Positions 1 to 13,300 of a DNA stretch of 64,000 bases are shown in pieces; position 1 is the stretch's first letter, and the number at the start of each line of letters is the position of its first letter. The DNA is taken from contig CAMRHE010000167.1 of NCBI GenBank assembly GCA_947044405.1, forward strand, positions 806,001 to 870,000. Direction: 5' to 3'. The notes under the pieces are model-generated. The model saw nothing but the letters and a program-made list of their open reading frames with translations. It searched no databases and was not told the DNA's origin. The DNA comes from Leptodactylus fallax. Lineage: Eukaryota; Chordata; Amphibia; Anura; Leptodactylidae. The position numbers and the translations under genes are program-made.

Positions 1-722
1 TGTGTTGTTGGCTCACAGCATCTCCTCCTCACCCATAGACTACAGGGTTTCCTACTCTGCTGTGTAGCTATAATACCTATCCATGTCATGTTTCCACAAG
101 TTGCTCTGCCCAAAAAGTGCCAAGACGTGTGCTCAGATGAAATGCTAGAAAATTCTATTGTAAAGGGATTATTAGAGGAGGAATAGGGAATCAAAATGCA
201 TGGATAAGAAGCAGGGCTATCCTTAGCCTGGCCAATATCGTCAGGGCCAACCAACCATCTTCGTAAGAACATTTCTTCAGTCGATCATATGCCCCCTACA
301 CACAATTCACCAACAAATGAGTTTATTCACCAGCTCATCGCCTCTTATATGCAACATAAAAGATGCACGATGTTTGGCAGCACATCGCTCTGTATGAGAA
401 GGGGTTATGCTGCCGACATAATGTAAACCAATAGGTTTACAACGAACATATTACAAATCACTCGTCTCCTATACACTTCACATTGGGCCGTGTGAATACC
501 CGTTAAACGTATCGGTGCTTGTTCTAGGCCTCACATCTGCTATGGAAAGAAACCCATACTCCCCTCGTGCAAAACATTTGCACACTCAGCAGAGTATGCA
601 TTTGTATAAGGAGATCAGGAGGAAAAGCTATCAGACACACAAGCATATATTACGAGCTATAGGGGTACACAATCTTTGTGGCTTTACACGGTGCGCCAGC
701 TGTCCTTTCTGGAGGTGAGCAT
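1..722. other. Upstream non-coding stretch, nothing recognised
   Basis: AT-rich sequence with no long open frame and no repeat family I can name. Short open frames in it have no recognisable domain. Confidence 0.5.
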
Positions 723-1143
723 TTAAAAGGGGTTTTCCAGGTTTTATCAATTGATGACCTATCCTATGTGAAGACTGGCTGGGGTCTGGCACCAGGACCC
801 CTGATGATCAGCTGTCTGAAGAGACTGCAGATTTCAGAAGATTGCTGTGGCCTCTTCACACTACACCATTCACAGCGCCGAACATTGTATAGTGGCTGTG
901 CTTGGTATTGCAGCTGTGCTTGGTATTGCAGTGCTTGAATGGCACTGAGCTGCAAATAGGCCATGTGACCAATGAAAGTGACATCACATGGCCTATAAAA
1001 TGGAAGTGGCTTTCACGGAGAACCACTATCACTTCAAACAGTTGATCTGCGGGGTTCTGACTGTCAGACCCCCACTGATCTTCAATTGATGACCTATTCA
1101 AGAGATAGGTAATCAATTGGTAAAGCCTGGAAAACACCTTTAA
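723..1143. mobile_element. TTAA-flanked palindromic MITE, family A
   Basis: The element is bounded by TTAA at 723-726 and 1140-1143 with inverted ends of the AAAGGGGTTTTCCAGG / CCTGGAAAACACCTTT type. Inside the ends are mirrored motifs GATGACCTATCC and GATAGGT, and the middle carries GTGCTTGGTATTGCAG and GGCCATGTGACCAATGAA. The same motif order recurs at 41.6, 45.2-46.2, 48.3, 53.1, 55.6 and 56.5 kb, so this is a dispersed non-autonomous family. TTAA target duplication suggests piggyBac-type mobilisation (inference). The short open frames here are by-products. Confidence 0.8.
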
Positions 1144-1990
1144 AACTTATAACCTGAGACTTGTAATCATCATGAGCCATAATATTAATTGTATAGCACT
1201 GTTATTAGATTACGCTATATTTGGAGCTGTATGGCTGTATGGAGATGTATTATTTTGAACACTATGTGGTAGTATTCACTTACAATATGGCAGTGTGACA
1301 CTGCTTCTTAGGCACTGTACAGGTATTAATGGTGGCACGCTTTATATAATTTTTAGTTAGGAAACTATATGGTACTTATATTTAGGTACTGTTTGGTGAG
1401 CGGTATCACACAGGGCACCATCCAACATAAGTCCGGCCCTGTGAAGGTCACAGACTGACTAGTTGGAACAGCATTTCAGAGCAGCATAGAATATTCCAGG
1501 AGATGAGTATTATCATGTATCCTACTGATGTGAGAAAACTATGATTGTTTATTTTTTATGTAATTTTTTAAATACTACATTTTCCCATTAAAGTGACTCT
1601 ATCTCATTGCGAACCCATGTAACCGGGTTCTAACAAGACTTTACGATCGTCTCGGATTTGACCTTTGTTGGAAACAAACTAATAAACCAGTAAAATCTTT
1701 CCACATTATATGTGTATTAAACAGTAAAATCCGCGACTGCTGACATAGTCATAGTTACGAGTTTAACGAGTGGTTTTATATCATGTCTATCTAATGTCAC
1801 ATCAGCAGTATCATATCTTATGTTTGGTTACACTACAGATGGAATGAAAGATTGGAGATGCTGCCAAATGTAGAGAGATACCAATCGTATATAAGCTACA
1901 AAATGCAATATAACAAGATCTGGGGTCACAATCCTACTAGGGTCATTGGGGAGCACATACTAGGGTGATTGGGGGTTAGTTGTCTTAAAG
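1144..1990. other. Non-coding stretch, nothing recognised
   Basis: AT-rich DNA without open frames of interest, tandem structure or recognisable mobile-element ends. Confidence 0.45.
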
Positions 1991-1999
1991 GGTTCCCTT

Positions 2000-2840
2000 A
2001 AATTGGATTATTGGAGCCAACGCACCAGCGATAGGAAACTATCCCACTAGTTCCAAAGCAATGGAAAGTATAACTGGAAAGAATTGGAGAGTATCCAGCT
2101 GAGCTAGTAGACACTATTCAATGGATTGGGCCACCTAAAGGCAGGAAGTGAACCCTAAGCTTCTGGATCACCTGGGAGTATTTTCTATTTCACAGAGTCA
2201 CCGTGGGGTGTACAGTATCCCACTTGATCAAAGCCAATGGGATGATATCACAGTGAGCCAACACAGAATGGCTGCCATTTCACTGGAAGGAACTGGAGCC
2301 ACAAGACAGTGGACACTTTTCCAATGGAGCAGATATCATCCCATTAAGTCACCAGACAGTGGACACTGTTTCAATGAGTCACCTGGAAGTGGGTACCATC
2401 ATACAGAATCACCAGCGTGTAGACACTATTCCAATGGGTTACTAGGGAGCAGACATCATTCCACTGAGCCACCAGAGAGTAGATTCTCTTTTACTAGGTC
2501 AACTAGAAGGAGACCTCATCCCTTAGAGTCATTGGAGAATGAAACTATTCTACTGAGCCTACGGAAAGTGGATGCCATCCTTCTGAGCCACCAGAATCAA
2601 CTGGGTTATCTCACTGGAAAGAACTGGAAACTATTCCACTGAGCAACCAGAGAGTGGATATTATTCCATGGAAGTAGGCATCATTACATTGAGGTATCAG
2701 AGAGTAGATACTGTTTTATTGAATCACCTAGGACAGGGAACTATTTTATAGAACTACCAGCCATTAGAGAAAATATACTATTCCATTGGGGTCACCTGGC
2801 GCTATCCCATTGAGTAGACATTGGCACGGGGTAATCTCAG
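2000..2840. repeat. Degenerate ~45-bp tandem repeat
   Basis: Variants of a unit with core CACCAGAGAGTGGACACTATTCC and CATTGAGTCACC recur about every 40-50 bp, with much divergence. A 164-codon open frame (2148-2642) exists only because the decayed units happen to lack stops. Its peptide is a low-complexity repeat with no domain, so I do not call a gene. Confidence 0.7.
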
Positions 2841-3400
2841 TGAGTCATCAGTACTGTTTTTGTATCTTATTGCGTATTGTGTAAAAATGAGATGACCCTG
2901 GAACTCACTCTCCATGACCTTCACGACATCCCTGCTGGATGATATAAAAAATATAGGTAGTGTCTATTTTTTTGCACCCACCTAGATGACAAGTTGCTCT
3001 AACCCGAACATAGTTGTGTTTGTGACATTTTGCAACACACTCATATATATACAGTAAATATAACACAGCGTGACAGAGCTATAAATACTTTGGGAGGATT
3101 ATTGCCTCATACTTTTGTCTGATAAGAGCACTAACTACTTTTATTAAAGGTCTTGGAAGTTCTCCATCTTAAGACATGCCATTGAAACATATGAAAAGAT
3201 AAGATTGGGGTCATCTTCAGCTAGCTGGTTGGACCACTAGCTGGTTGCAATTTGGAATTACAGACAGAGTGCTACCATTTACTGTAGTCTTCAGAGTTCT
3301 CCATGATAATTGCTTGATTTTTGTGGAACCTCACAAGGCATATAGTCTTACTGCACTGCACCCATGAATAAGGCATTATTTTTCAATACTCTCACAGTGG
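2841..3400. other. Non-coding stretch, nothing recognised
   Basis: Spacer DNA between two tandem repeats, with no coding signal. Confidence 0.45.
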
Positions 3401-3402
3401 GT

Positions 3403-3765
3403 ACAGTCTCTAATGGACACACAGCTTGGTGGTTGCACCCCTGGGCATTTAGCTTAGCTGACAGTCTCTTGTGGACACAAAGCTTGGAGGTTACAACCCC
3501 GGGCATATAGCTTAGAGGGTACAGTCTCTGGTGGACAGACAGCTTGGCGCTTACATTCCTGGGCATACAGCTTAGCGGTTACAGTCTCTAATGGACACAC
3601 AGTTAGGTGGTTACACTCATGAGCATAGAGCTTAGCATGTACATTCTCTGGCAGACACACAGCTTGGTAGTTACAATGTACAGTCTCTGGTGGACACACG
3701 ATTTAGTGGTTACAATCCTGAGAATACAGTTTAGCAGTTACAATCTCTGTTAGGCTCATAGGAAA
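3403..3765. repeat. 60-bp minisatellite, about 6 copies
   Basis: The motif ACAGTCTCT starts units near 3403, 3461, 3521, 3581, 3641, 3680 and 3740, a period of 58-60 bp with one shortened unit of 39 bp. Each unit continues with GGACACACAGCTTGG and GGGCATATAGCTTAG. Minus-strand open frames here simply read the repeat. Confidence 0.85.
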
Positions 3766-4632
3766 ATTCAAAGAATGCAGTGCACACAGGGTCACAATGG
3801 GCTTGGCTATGTCTTGGTCTCTGGTAACATGTCCCTGCACGGGTGCCATGCCTTCCACCTGAACTTGTTGCATGAACACACTGGAAGTTGTCCGAGACCA
3901 CTTGTAGGATAAACAGGACTCTATCTAGCCATGGAGCACTCTCTCCTCGGAAGAGCTTCAGCTGTCTGTTTCAGGGTAATGGCACTCAGCAGAATTTTAC
4001 ACTGTCATTGTCATGGTCTCTTTAGCAGGGCGGCATTAGTCCTGTGATTTACTAGTCCATGAAGAAGCCATTTTGTCCTACAGTTCATCCATTATATATT
4101 CATGTCGCGTGAAGTTGCATTGTCACGGTAAGAAGTTACATAGAAATGGCTGCCCATTAGTTACAGGAAAAGATAATTCCTGGAAATGACCCTCTAGAGC
4201 AGAACATGTGAAAGATGTTAACTGGGAAAATGTTTAGTAAACAGGGGTATGTATTTTCCGATAATAAAATTCATTAGCTATGTTTAGATTCAACAACCGT
4301 CAGTCAGGGGGAGGTCAGTGGCTGACAGGAAGAATGGGGAGGACCATGGAAGATAACTGAGGTCACCATCAGTAACATTATTATTAGTCCCTCTAATCTC
4401 CCTGCTATCTTATAACACAGTATGTTACATTACAGAAGAGGACTGGCTGCAGACTGGATACTGCCTGAGCAGCCCTGACTCTGAACTACAGAAACCCCAA
4501 ATCATACATAATGGCAAAACAAAACAACCAGCGCACCAGGAGCACAATACACATTACTAAGAAACATCACAGAGATAGCAACAACTCAGATCATTCTAGG
4601 ACAAGAATGTAAAATAACTGTAGTTCAAACTG
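3766..4632. other. Single-copy-looking spacer
   Basis: Mixed-composition DNA with no tandem repeat or recognised transposon and no supported gene. Confidence 0.45.
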
Positions 4633-5845
4633 ATATTCTTGTCCACAGGGGCAGTATTATAGTAGTTATATTCTTGTACACAGGAGCAGTATTATAGTAG
4701 TTATATTCTTCTATATAGTAGCAGTATTATAGTAGTTATAGTCTTGTACATAGGAGCAGTATTATAGTAGTTATATTCTTGTACATAGGAGCAGTATTAT
4801 AGTAGTTATATTCTTGTACATAGGAGCAGTATTATAGTAGTTATATTCTTGTACATTGGAGCAGTATTATAGTAGTTATATTCTTGTACATAGGAGCAGT
4901 ATTATAGTGGCTATGTTCTTATACATAGGGGCAGTATTATAGTAGTTATATTCTTGTACATAGGAGCAGTATTATAGTAGTTATATTCTTGTACATGGGA
5001 GCAGTATTATAGTAGTTATATTCTTGTACATAGGAGGTAGTATTATAGTAGTTATAGTCTTATATATAGTAGCAGTATTATAGTAGTTATATTCTTGTAC
5101 ATAGGGAGCAGTATTATAGTAGTTATATTCTTGTACATAGGAGCAGTATTATAGTAGTTATAGTCTTATATATAGTAGCAGTATTATAGTAGTTATATTC
5201 TTGTACATAGGTAGCAGTATTATAGTAGTTATATTCTTGTACATAGGAGCAGTATTATAGTAGTTATATTATTGTAAATAGGAGCAGTATTATAGTAATT
5301 ATATTATTGTACATAGGAGCAGTATTATAGTAACTATATTCTTGTACATAAGAGCAGTATTATAGTAGTTATATTCTTGTACATGGGGCAGTATTATAGT
5401 AGTTATATTCTTGTACATAGGAGCAGTATTATAGTAGTTACAGTATATTCTTGTACATAGGGGACAGTATTATAGTAGTTATATTCTTGTACATAGGAGC
5501 AGTATTATAGTAGTTATATTCTTGTACATAGGAGGTAGTATTATAGTAGTTATATTCTTGTACATAGGGGCAGTATTGTAGTAGTTATATTCTTGTACAT
5601 AGGGGACAGTATTATAGTAGTTATATTCTTGTACATAGGGACAGTATTATAGTAGTTATATTCTTGTACATAGGAGCAGTATTATAGTAGTTATATTCTT
5701 GTACATAGGGGCAGTATTGTAGTAGTTATATTCTTGTACATAGGAGCAGTATTATAGTAGTTATATTCTTGTACATAGGGGACAGTATTATAGTAGTTAT
5801 ATTCTTGTACATAGAGGCAGTATTATAGTTATATTATTGCCCATT
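4633..5845. repeat. 35-bp minisatellite, array 1 of 3
   Basis: About 35 tandem copies of a 35-bp unit built from TTCTTGTACATAGGAGCAGT followed by ATTATAGTAGTTATA. Variants include GGGGCAGT, GGAGGTAGT, ATATATAGTAGCAGT and small indels. The same unit forms arrays at 24,291-25,468 and 27,931-29,018, so it is a family amplified at several sites within 25 kb. Confidence 0.95.
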
Positions 5846-7344
5846 TAGTACCTTGCTACAAAGCCTCGTAGTCTTCCAATGGCTGATAACAGGGAACAAT
5901 AGATTGGATTCTGCTCCACAGTAAATGTCAGTACTTAGAGCTTAGTGTCATTTTAATATGTAATGTTACAGATTATTATTTATAACTTTCCAATTGGTTT
6001 CATATTGTATATACAGTATACACTGGTTTCTATAGGCTGGAAATCTGCTCCTTAAACTGGTCTGACTCGATCTCCGTCCATATTAAGCCTTGTTTCTGTT
6101 GACCCAGCCAATGTCTGCACGTGAAATACTTGTATGCAGATAAGTGGAGGCATGGCTGAGCCTTACTCACAGTGCACTAAGAAGACACTATTGAGCGATG
6201 AATGTGATAAATGGTGATGATTGTTTGGAGAAAGGGAAACGTCACAGCATGTGCCATTTCTTTCAGGTTGTGTCATCCACTTACTGCTTTTCACCTTGGG
6301 GGATTTGGAGGAATTGGGTGAAATAAATTCGTTGGCACCAGTTGAAGACATTTTTGTTCCAGAAATATTAACAAAACTGTGTTTCATAGGCAGGATAAGA
6401 GGAAGAGAATGAATACAGCCATGGATCCTCTATCTAGACGTCATATGGCAGTAATTTTGGCAGGGAGTGCCAGTATCATTTGTATTATTTGGGTAGTCAG
6501 TGGTATTACAGAAGTATTGTTTACAGCTGTGCTGTAGATACTTTACAGTAGCATTTGGTATCTCTGTGGTGGTATTACAGCATTGTAATTTGGAAACTAT
6601 ACGGTGGTATTATTTAGTACAGTATAATAGTGTTATTTGGTCCCCTCAAGTGGCCCCCACAATATAGTGTCCATTCAAGTAGCCCCCACTTAATGCCCCC
6701 TTAGTGACCATTCAATTGATATATTACATACAAATGTAAATAAATAAAGTTATATACCCACTCTGTTCCCACCAATCTGTCTGCAGGCTATGGCTGTAGC
6801 AATGTCTCCCAATAGCGTCTCCCTGCTGCAGACATCATCAGCTGATGCCTGAATGGTGGAGCAAAGAGTTGAAACCTGCATCTCCAACTTTATCTGTGTG
6901 GTAAGGATGTAGATAAAGTTGAAATGGCCACATGCCACCCAGAACAGCTATAGAGCACCCAAAATAAGGGACTGTTCCGCTCGATCTGGATTGGCTGAAC
7001 CATAGGCCTATGGTTAAAGTGGTCCTGACTGTAATTCATGTGTTCGATGGCTGTATTTGGTCTGGGGAACACGGTCTGTGTCATGGCTGCATTTACCGGA
7101 CCTATAGCAGCTCGGCAGAACTGAACTGAGATCACTGGCGCTGAGAGTCCAGTTCAGTGAGCATGACACGGACCATGTTTGTCGGATCTAACTCAGCTGT
7201 CTGAATTTAGTCTTATTTGGATACTTAATGGAGGTTGTCTTCTTATAAGGCCAAGATCCATTATTATTTGGATCTTGGCCTGCGTGGAACTTTTATTATT
7301 TTATTGTACAGTGGTATTATTGGGGATATGTGTGACTGTAAATG
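5846..7344. other. Spacer with one small hairpin
   Basis: No gene is supported. A perfect 13-bp inverted repeat, AGGCCAAGATCCA at 7248-7260 and its complement at 7269-7281 with an 8-nt loop, is the only structure I see. Overlapping open frames at 6.2-6.4 and 6.75-7.13 kb on both strands have no recognisable domain. Confidence 0.45.
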
Positions 7345-10300
7345 TTAATCTGTAACTCCTACTCTGAACCCCCTACTAATCTGTAACCCCCTACTAATCT
7401 GTAACACCTACTAATCTGTAACCCCCTACTAATCTGTAACACCTACTAATCTGTAACCCCTACTAATCTGTAGCTCCCTACTTATCTGTAGCTCCCTACT
7501 AATCTATAACCCCTACTAATCTGTAACCCCTACTAATCTGTAACCCCTACTAATCTGTAACCCCTACTAATCTGTAGCTCCATACTAATCTGTAAACCCT
7601 ACCAATCTGTAACCCCCTACTAATATGTAACCCCCTACTAATATGTAACTCCCTATTATTATTTATTTATTTATTTATTTATTTGTTTATTATGCTTACT
7701 TATATAGCGCCATCATATTCCGCAGACATTGTCCGTAACTTTCCCATATAGTGCTCACAATCTACATTCCCTATCAGTATGTCTTTGGAGTGTGGGCGGA
7801 AACCGGAGTACCCGGAGGAAACCCACGTAAACACGGGGAGAACATACAAACTCCTTGCAGATGTTGTCCCTGGCAGGATTCGAACCCAGGACTCCAGTAC
7901 TGCAAGGCTGCAGTGCTATTAATCTGTAACCCCCTACTAACCTGTAACTCCCTACTAATCTGTAACCCCCTACTAACCTGTAACTCCCTACTAATCTGTA
8001 ACCCCCTACTAATCTGTAACTCCCTACTAATCTGTAACCCCCTACTAATCTGTAACCCCCTACTAATCTGTAGCTCCCTACTAATCGGTAACTCCCTACT
8101 AATCTGTAACACCCTACTAATCTGTAGCTCCCTACTAATCTGTAACCCCTACTAATCTGTAACCCCTACTAATCTGTAGCTCCCTACTAATCGGTAACTC
8201 CCTACTAATCTGTAACCCCTACTAATCTGTAACCCCCTACTAATCTGTAACCCCCTACTAATCTGTAGCTCCCTACTAATCTGTAACCCCTACTAATCTG
8301 TAGCTCCCTACTAATCTGTAGCTCCCTACTAATCTGTAACCCCTACTAATCTGTAACCCCTACTAATCTGTAGCTCCCTACTAATCTGTAGCTCCCTACT
8401 AATCTGTAACCCCTACTAATCTGTAACCCCTACTAATCTGTAGCCCCCTACTAATCTGTAACCCCTACTAATCTGTAACCCCCTACTAATCTGTAGCTCC
8501 CTACTAATCTGTAACCCCTACTAATCAGTAACTCCCTACTAATCTGTAACCCCCTACTAATCTGTAACCCCCTACTAATCTGTAGCTCCCTACTAATCTG
8601 TAACCCCTACTAATCTGTAACCCCTACTAATCTGTAGCTCCCTACTAATCTGTAGCTTCCTACTAATCTGTAGCTCCCTACTAATCTGTAACCCCTACTA
8701 ATCTGTAGCTCCATACTAATCTGTAACCCCCTACTAATCTGTAACCCCTACTAATCTGTAGCTCCATACTAATCTGTAACTCCCTGCTAATCTGTAACCC
8801 CCTACTAATCTGTAACCCCTACTAATCTGTAGCTCTCTACTAACCTGTAATTCCCTACTAATCTGTAACCCCCTACTAATCTGTAACCCCCTACTAATCT
8901 GTAACCCCTACTAATCTGTAACCCCTACTAATCTGTAACCCCAACTAATCTGTAGCTCCATACTAATCTGTAACTCCCTGCTAATCTGTAACCCCCTACT
9001 AATTGGTAACCCCCTACTAATCGGTAATCCTCTACTAATCGGTAACTTCCTACTAATCGGTAACCCCCTACTAATCTGAAACTCCCTACTAATCTGTAAA
9101 TCCCTACAGATCTGTAGCTCCCTACTAATTAGTAACTCTCTCCTAATCTGTAACACCTACTAATCTGTAACTCCTCCTAACATGTAACTCCCTACTAATC
9201 TGTAATTTCCTACTTATCTGTAACTCCTCCCAATATGTAACTCCCTACTAATCTGTAAATCCCAACTAATCAGTAACGCCTTACTAATCTGTAACTCTCT
9301 ACTAATCTGTAGCTCCCTACTAATCTGTAGCTCCCTACTAATCGGTAATCCTCTACTAATCGGTAACTTCCTACTAATCGGTAACTCCCTACTAATCTGT
9401 AGCTCTCTACTAATCTGTAGCTCCCTACTAATCTGTAACTCCCTACTAATCTGTAGCTCTCTACTAATATGTAGCTCTCTACTAATCTGTAATTCCTCCT
9501 AACATGTAGCTCCCTACTAATCTTTAGCTCCCTACTAATCTTTAGCTCCCTACTAATCTGTAGCTCCCTACTAATCTGTAACCCCTACTAATCAGTAACT
9601 CCCTACTAATCTGTAACCCCCTACTAATCTGTAACCCCCTACTAATCTGTAGCTCCCTACTAATCTGTAACCCCTACTAATCTGTAACCCCTACTAATCT
9701 GTAGCTCCCTACTAATCTGTAGCTTCCTACTAATCTGTAGCTCCCTACTAATCTGTAACCCCTACTAATCTGTAGCTCCATACTAATCTGTAACCCCCTA
9801 CTAATCTGTAACCCCTACTAATCTGTAGCTCCCTACTAATCTGTAGCTTCCTACTAATCTGTAGCTCCCTACTAATCTGTAACCCCTACTAATCTGTAAC
9901 CCCTACTAATCTGTAGCTCCCTACTAATCTGTAGCTTCCTACTAATCTGTAGCTCCCTACTAATCTGTAACCCCTACTAATCTGTAGCTCCATACTAATC
10001 TGTAACTCCCTGCTAATCTGTAACCCCCTACTAATCTGTAACCCCTACTAATCTGTAGCTCTCTACTAACCTGTAATTCCCTACTAATCTGTAACCCCCT
10101 ACTAATCTGTAACCCCCTACTAATCTGTAACCCCCTACTAATCTGTAACCCCTACTAATCTGTAACCCCAACTAATCTGTAACCCCCTGCTAATCTGTAA
10201 CCCCCTACTAATCGGTAACCCCCTACTAATCGGTAATCCTCTACTAATCGGTAACTTCCTACTAATCGGTAACCCCCTACTAATCTGAAACCCCCTACTA

Positions 10301-13300
10301 ATCTGTAAGTCCCTACAGATCTGTAGCTCCCTACTAATTAGTAACTCTCTCCTAATCTGTAACACCTACTAATCTGTAACTCCTCCTAACATGTAACTCC
10401 CTACTAATCTGTAATTTCCTACTTATCTGTAACTCCTCCCAATATTTAACTCCCTACTAATCTGTAAATCCCAACTAATCAGTAACGCCTTACTAATCTG
10501 TAGCTCCCTACTAATCTGTAGCTCCCTACTAATCGGTAATCCTCTACTAATCGGTAACTTCCTAATAATCGGTAACTCCCTACTAATCTGTAGCTCTCTA
10601 CTAATCTGTAGCTCCCTACTAATCTGTAACTCCCTACTAATCTGTAGCTCTCTACTAATATGTAGCTCTCTACTAATCTGTAATTCCTCCTAACATGTAG
10701 CTCCCTACTAATCTTTAGCTCCCTACTAATCTTTAGCTCCCTACTAATCTGTAGCTCCCTACTAATCTGTAGCTCTCTACTAATCTGTAGCTCCCTACTA
10801 AAATGTAAGTACCTACCCTACTAATTGGTAACCCTCTACTAATCTGAAACCCCCTACTAATCTGTAAGTCCCTACAGATCTGTAGCTCCCTACTAATTAG
10901 TAACTCTCTCCTAATCTGTAACACCTACTAATCTGTAACTCCTCCTAACATGTAACTCCCTACTAATCTGTAAATCCCAACTAATCAGTAACTCCTTACT
11001 AATCTGTAACTCTCTACTAATCTGTAGCTCCCTAATAATCTGCAATTTCCTACTAATCTGTCACTCCATACTAATCCATAACCCCCTACTAATCTGTAGT
11101 TCCATACTAATCTGTAACCCCTACTAATCTGTAACTCCCTACAAATCTGTAGCTCCCTACTAATCTGTAACCCCTACTAATCTGTAGCTCTTTACTAATC
11201 TGTAACCCCCTACTAATCTGTAACTTCCTACTAATCTGTAGCTCTCTACTAACCTGTAACTCCATACTAATCTGTAACCCCCTACTAATCTGTAACTCCC
11301 TATAATCTGTAACTCCTACTAATCTGTAACTCCCTATAATCTGTAACTCCTACTAATCTGTAACTCCCTACTAATCTGTAACTCCTACTAATCTGTAACT
11401 CCCTACTAATCTGTAACCCCTACTAATCTGTAGCTCCATACTAATCTGTAACCCCCTACTAATCTGTAACCCCCTACTAATCTGTAACCCCCTACTAATC
11501 TGTAGCTCCCTACTAATCGGTAACCCCTACTAATCTGTACACCCTACTAATCTGTAGCTCCCTACTAATCTGTAACCCCTACTAATCTGTAACCCCTACT
11601 AATCTGTAGCTCCCTACTAATCGGTAACTCCCTACTAATCTGTAACCCCCTACTAATCTGTAACCCCCTACTAATCTCTAGCTCCCTACTAATCTGTAAC
11701 CCCTACTAATCTGTAGCTCCCTACTAATCTGTAGCTCCCTACTAATCTGTAACCCCTACTAATCTGTAACCCCTACTAATCTGTAGCTCTCTACTAATCT
11801 GTAGCTCCCTACTAATCTGTAACCCCTACTAATCTGTAACCCCTACTAATCTGTAGCTCCCTACTAATCTGTAACCCCTACTAATCTGTAACCCCCTACT
11901 AATCTGTAGCTCCCTACTAATCTGTAACCCCTACTAATCAGTAACTCCCTACTAATCTGTAACCCCCTACTAATCTGTAACCCCCTACTAATCTGTAGCT
12001 CCCTACTAATCTGTAACCCCTACTAATCTGTAACCCCTACTAATCTGTAGCTCCCTACTAATCTGTAGCTTCCTACTAATCTGTAGCTCCCTACTAATCT
12101 GTAACCCCTACTAATCTGTAGCTCCATACTAATCTGTAACCCCCTACTAATCTGTAACCCCTACTAATCTGTAGCTCCATACTAATCTGTAACTCCCTGC
12201 TAATCTGTAACCCCCTACTAATCTGTAACCCCTACTAATCTGTAGCTCTCTACTAACCTGTAATTCCCTACTAATCTGTAACCCCCTACTAATCTGTAAC
12301 CCCCTACTAATCTGTAACCCCTACTAATCTGTAACCCCAACTAATCTGTAACCCTCTGCTAATCTGTAACCCCCTACTAATTGGTAACCCCCTACTAATC
12401 GGTAATCCTCTACTAATCGGTAACTTCCTACTAATCGGTAACCCCCTACTAATCTGAAACCCCCTACTAATCTGTAAGTCCCTACAGATCTGTAGCTCCC
12501 TACTAATTAGTAACTCTCTCCTAATCTGTAACACCTACTAATCTGTAACTCCTCCTAACATGTAACTCCCTACTAATCTGTAATTTCCTACTTATCTGTA
12601 ACTCCTCCCAATATGTAACTCCCTACTAATCTGTAAATCCCAACTAATCAGTAACGCCTTACTAATCTGTAACTCTCTACTAATCTGTAGCTCCCTACTA
12701 ATCTGTAGCTCCCTACTAATCGGTAATCCTCTACTAATCGGTAACTTCCTACTAATCGGTAACTCCCTACTAATCTGTAGCTCTCTACTAATCTGTAGCT
12801 CCCTACTAATCTGTAAATCCCAAATAATCAGTAACGCCTTACTAATCTGTAACTCTCTACTAATCTGTATCTCCCTACTAATCTGTAGCTCCCTACTAAT
12901 CGGTAATCCTCTACTAATCGGTAACTTCCTACTAATCGGTAACTCCCTACTAATCTGTAGCTCTCTACTAATCTGTAACCCCTACTAATCAGTAACTCCC
13001 TACTAATCTGTAACCCCCTACTAATCTGTAACCCCCTACTAATCTGTAGCTCCCTACTAATCTGTAACCCCTACTAATCTGTAACCCCTACTAATCTGTA
13101 GCTCCCTACTAATCTGTAGCTTCCTACTAATCTGTAGCTCCCTACTAATCTGTAACCCCTACTAATCTGTAGCTCCATACTAATCTGTAACCCCCTACTA
13201 ATCTGTAACCCCTACTAATCTGTAGCTCCATACTAATCTGTAACTCCCTGCTAATCTGTAACCCCCTACTAATCTGTAACCCCTACTAATCTGTAGCTCT

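Noticed and set aside
2148..2642. 164-codon open frame
   Set aside because: Lies wholly in a degenerate tandem repeat; no domain or splice context.
4633..5845. CRISPR-like array
   Set aside because: Repeats are contiguous with no unique spacers, and the genome is eukaryotic.
7751..8155. Open frames on both strands at the SINE/satellite border
   Set aside because: Read-through of a SINE and an 18-bp satellite; the peptide is LLICNP or ISRELQ repeats.
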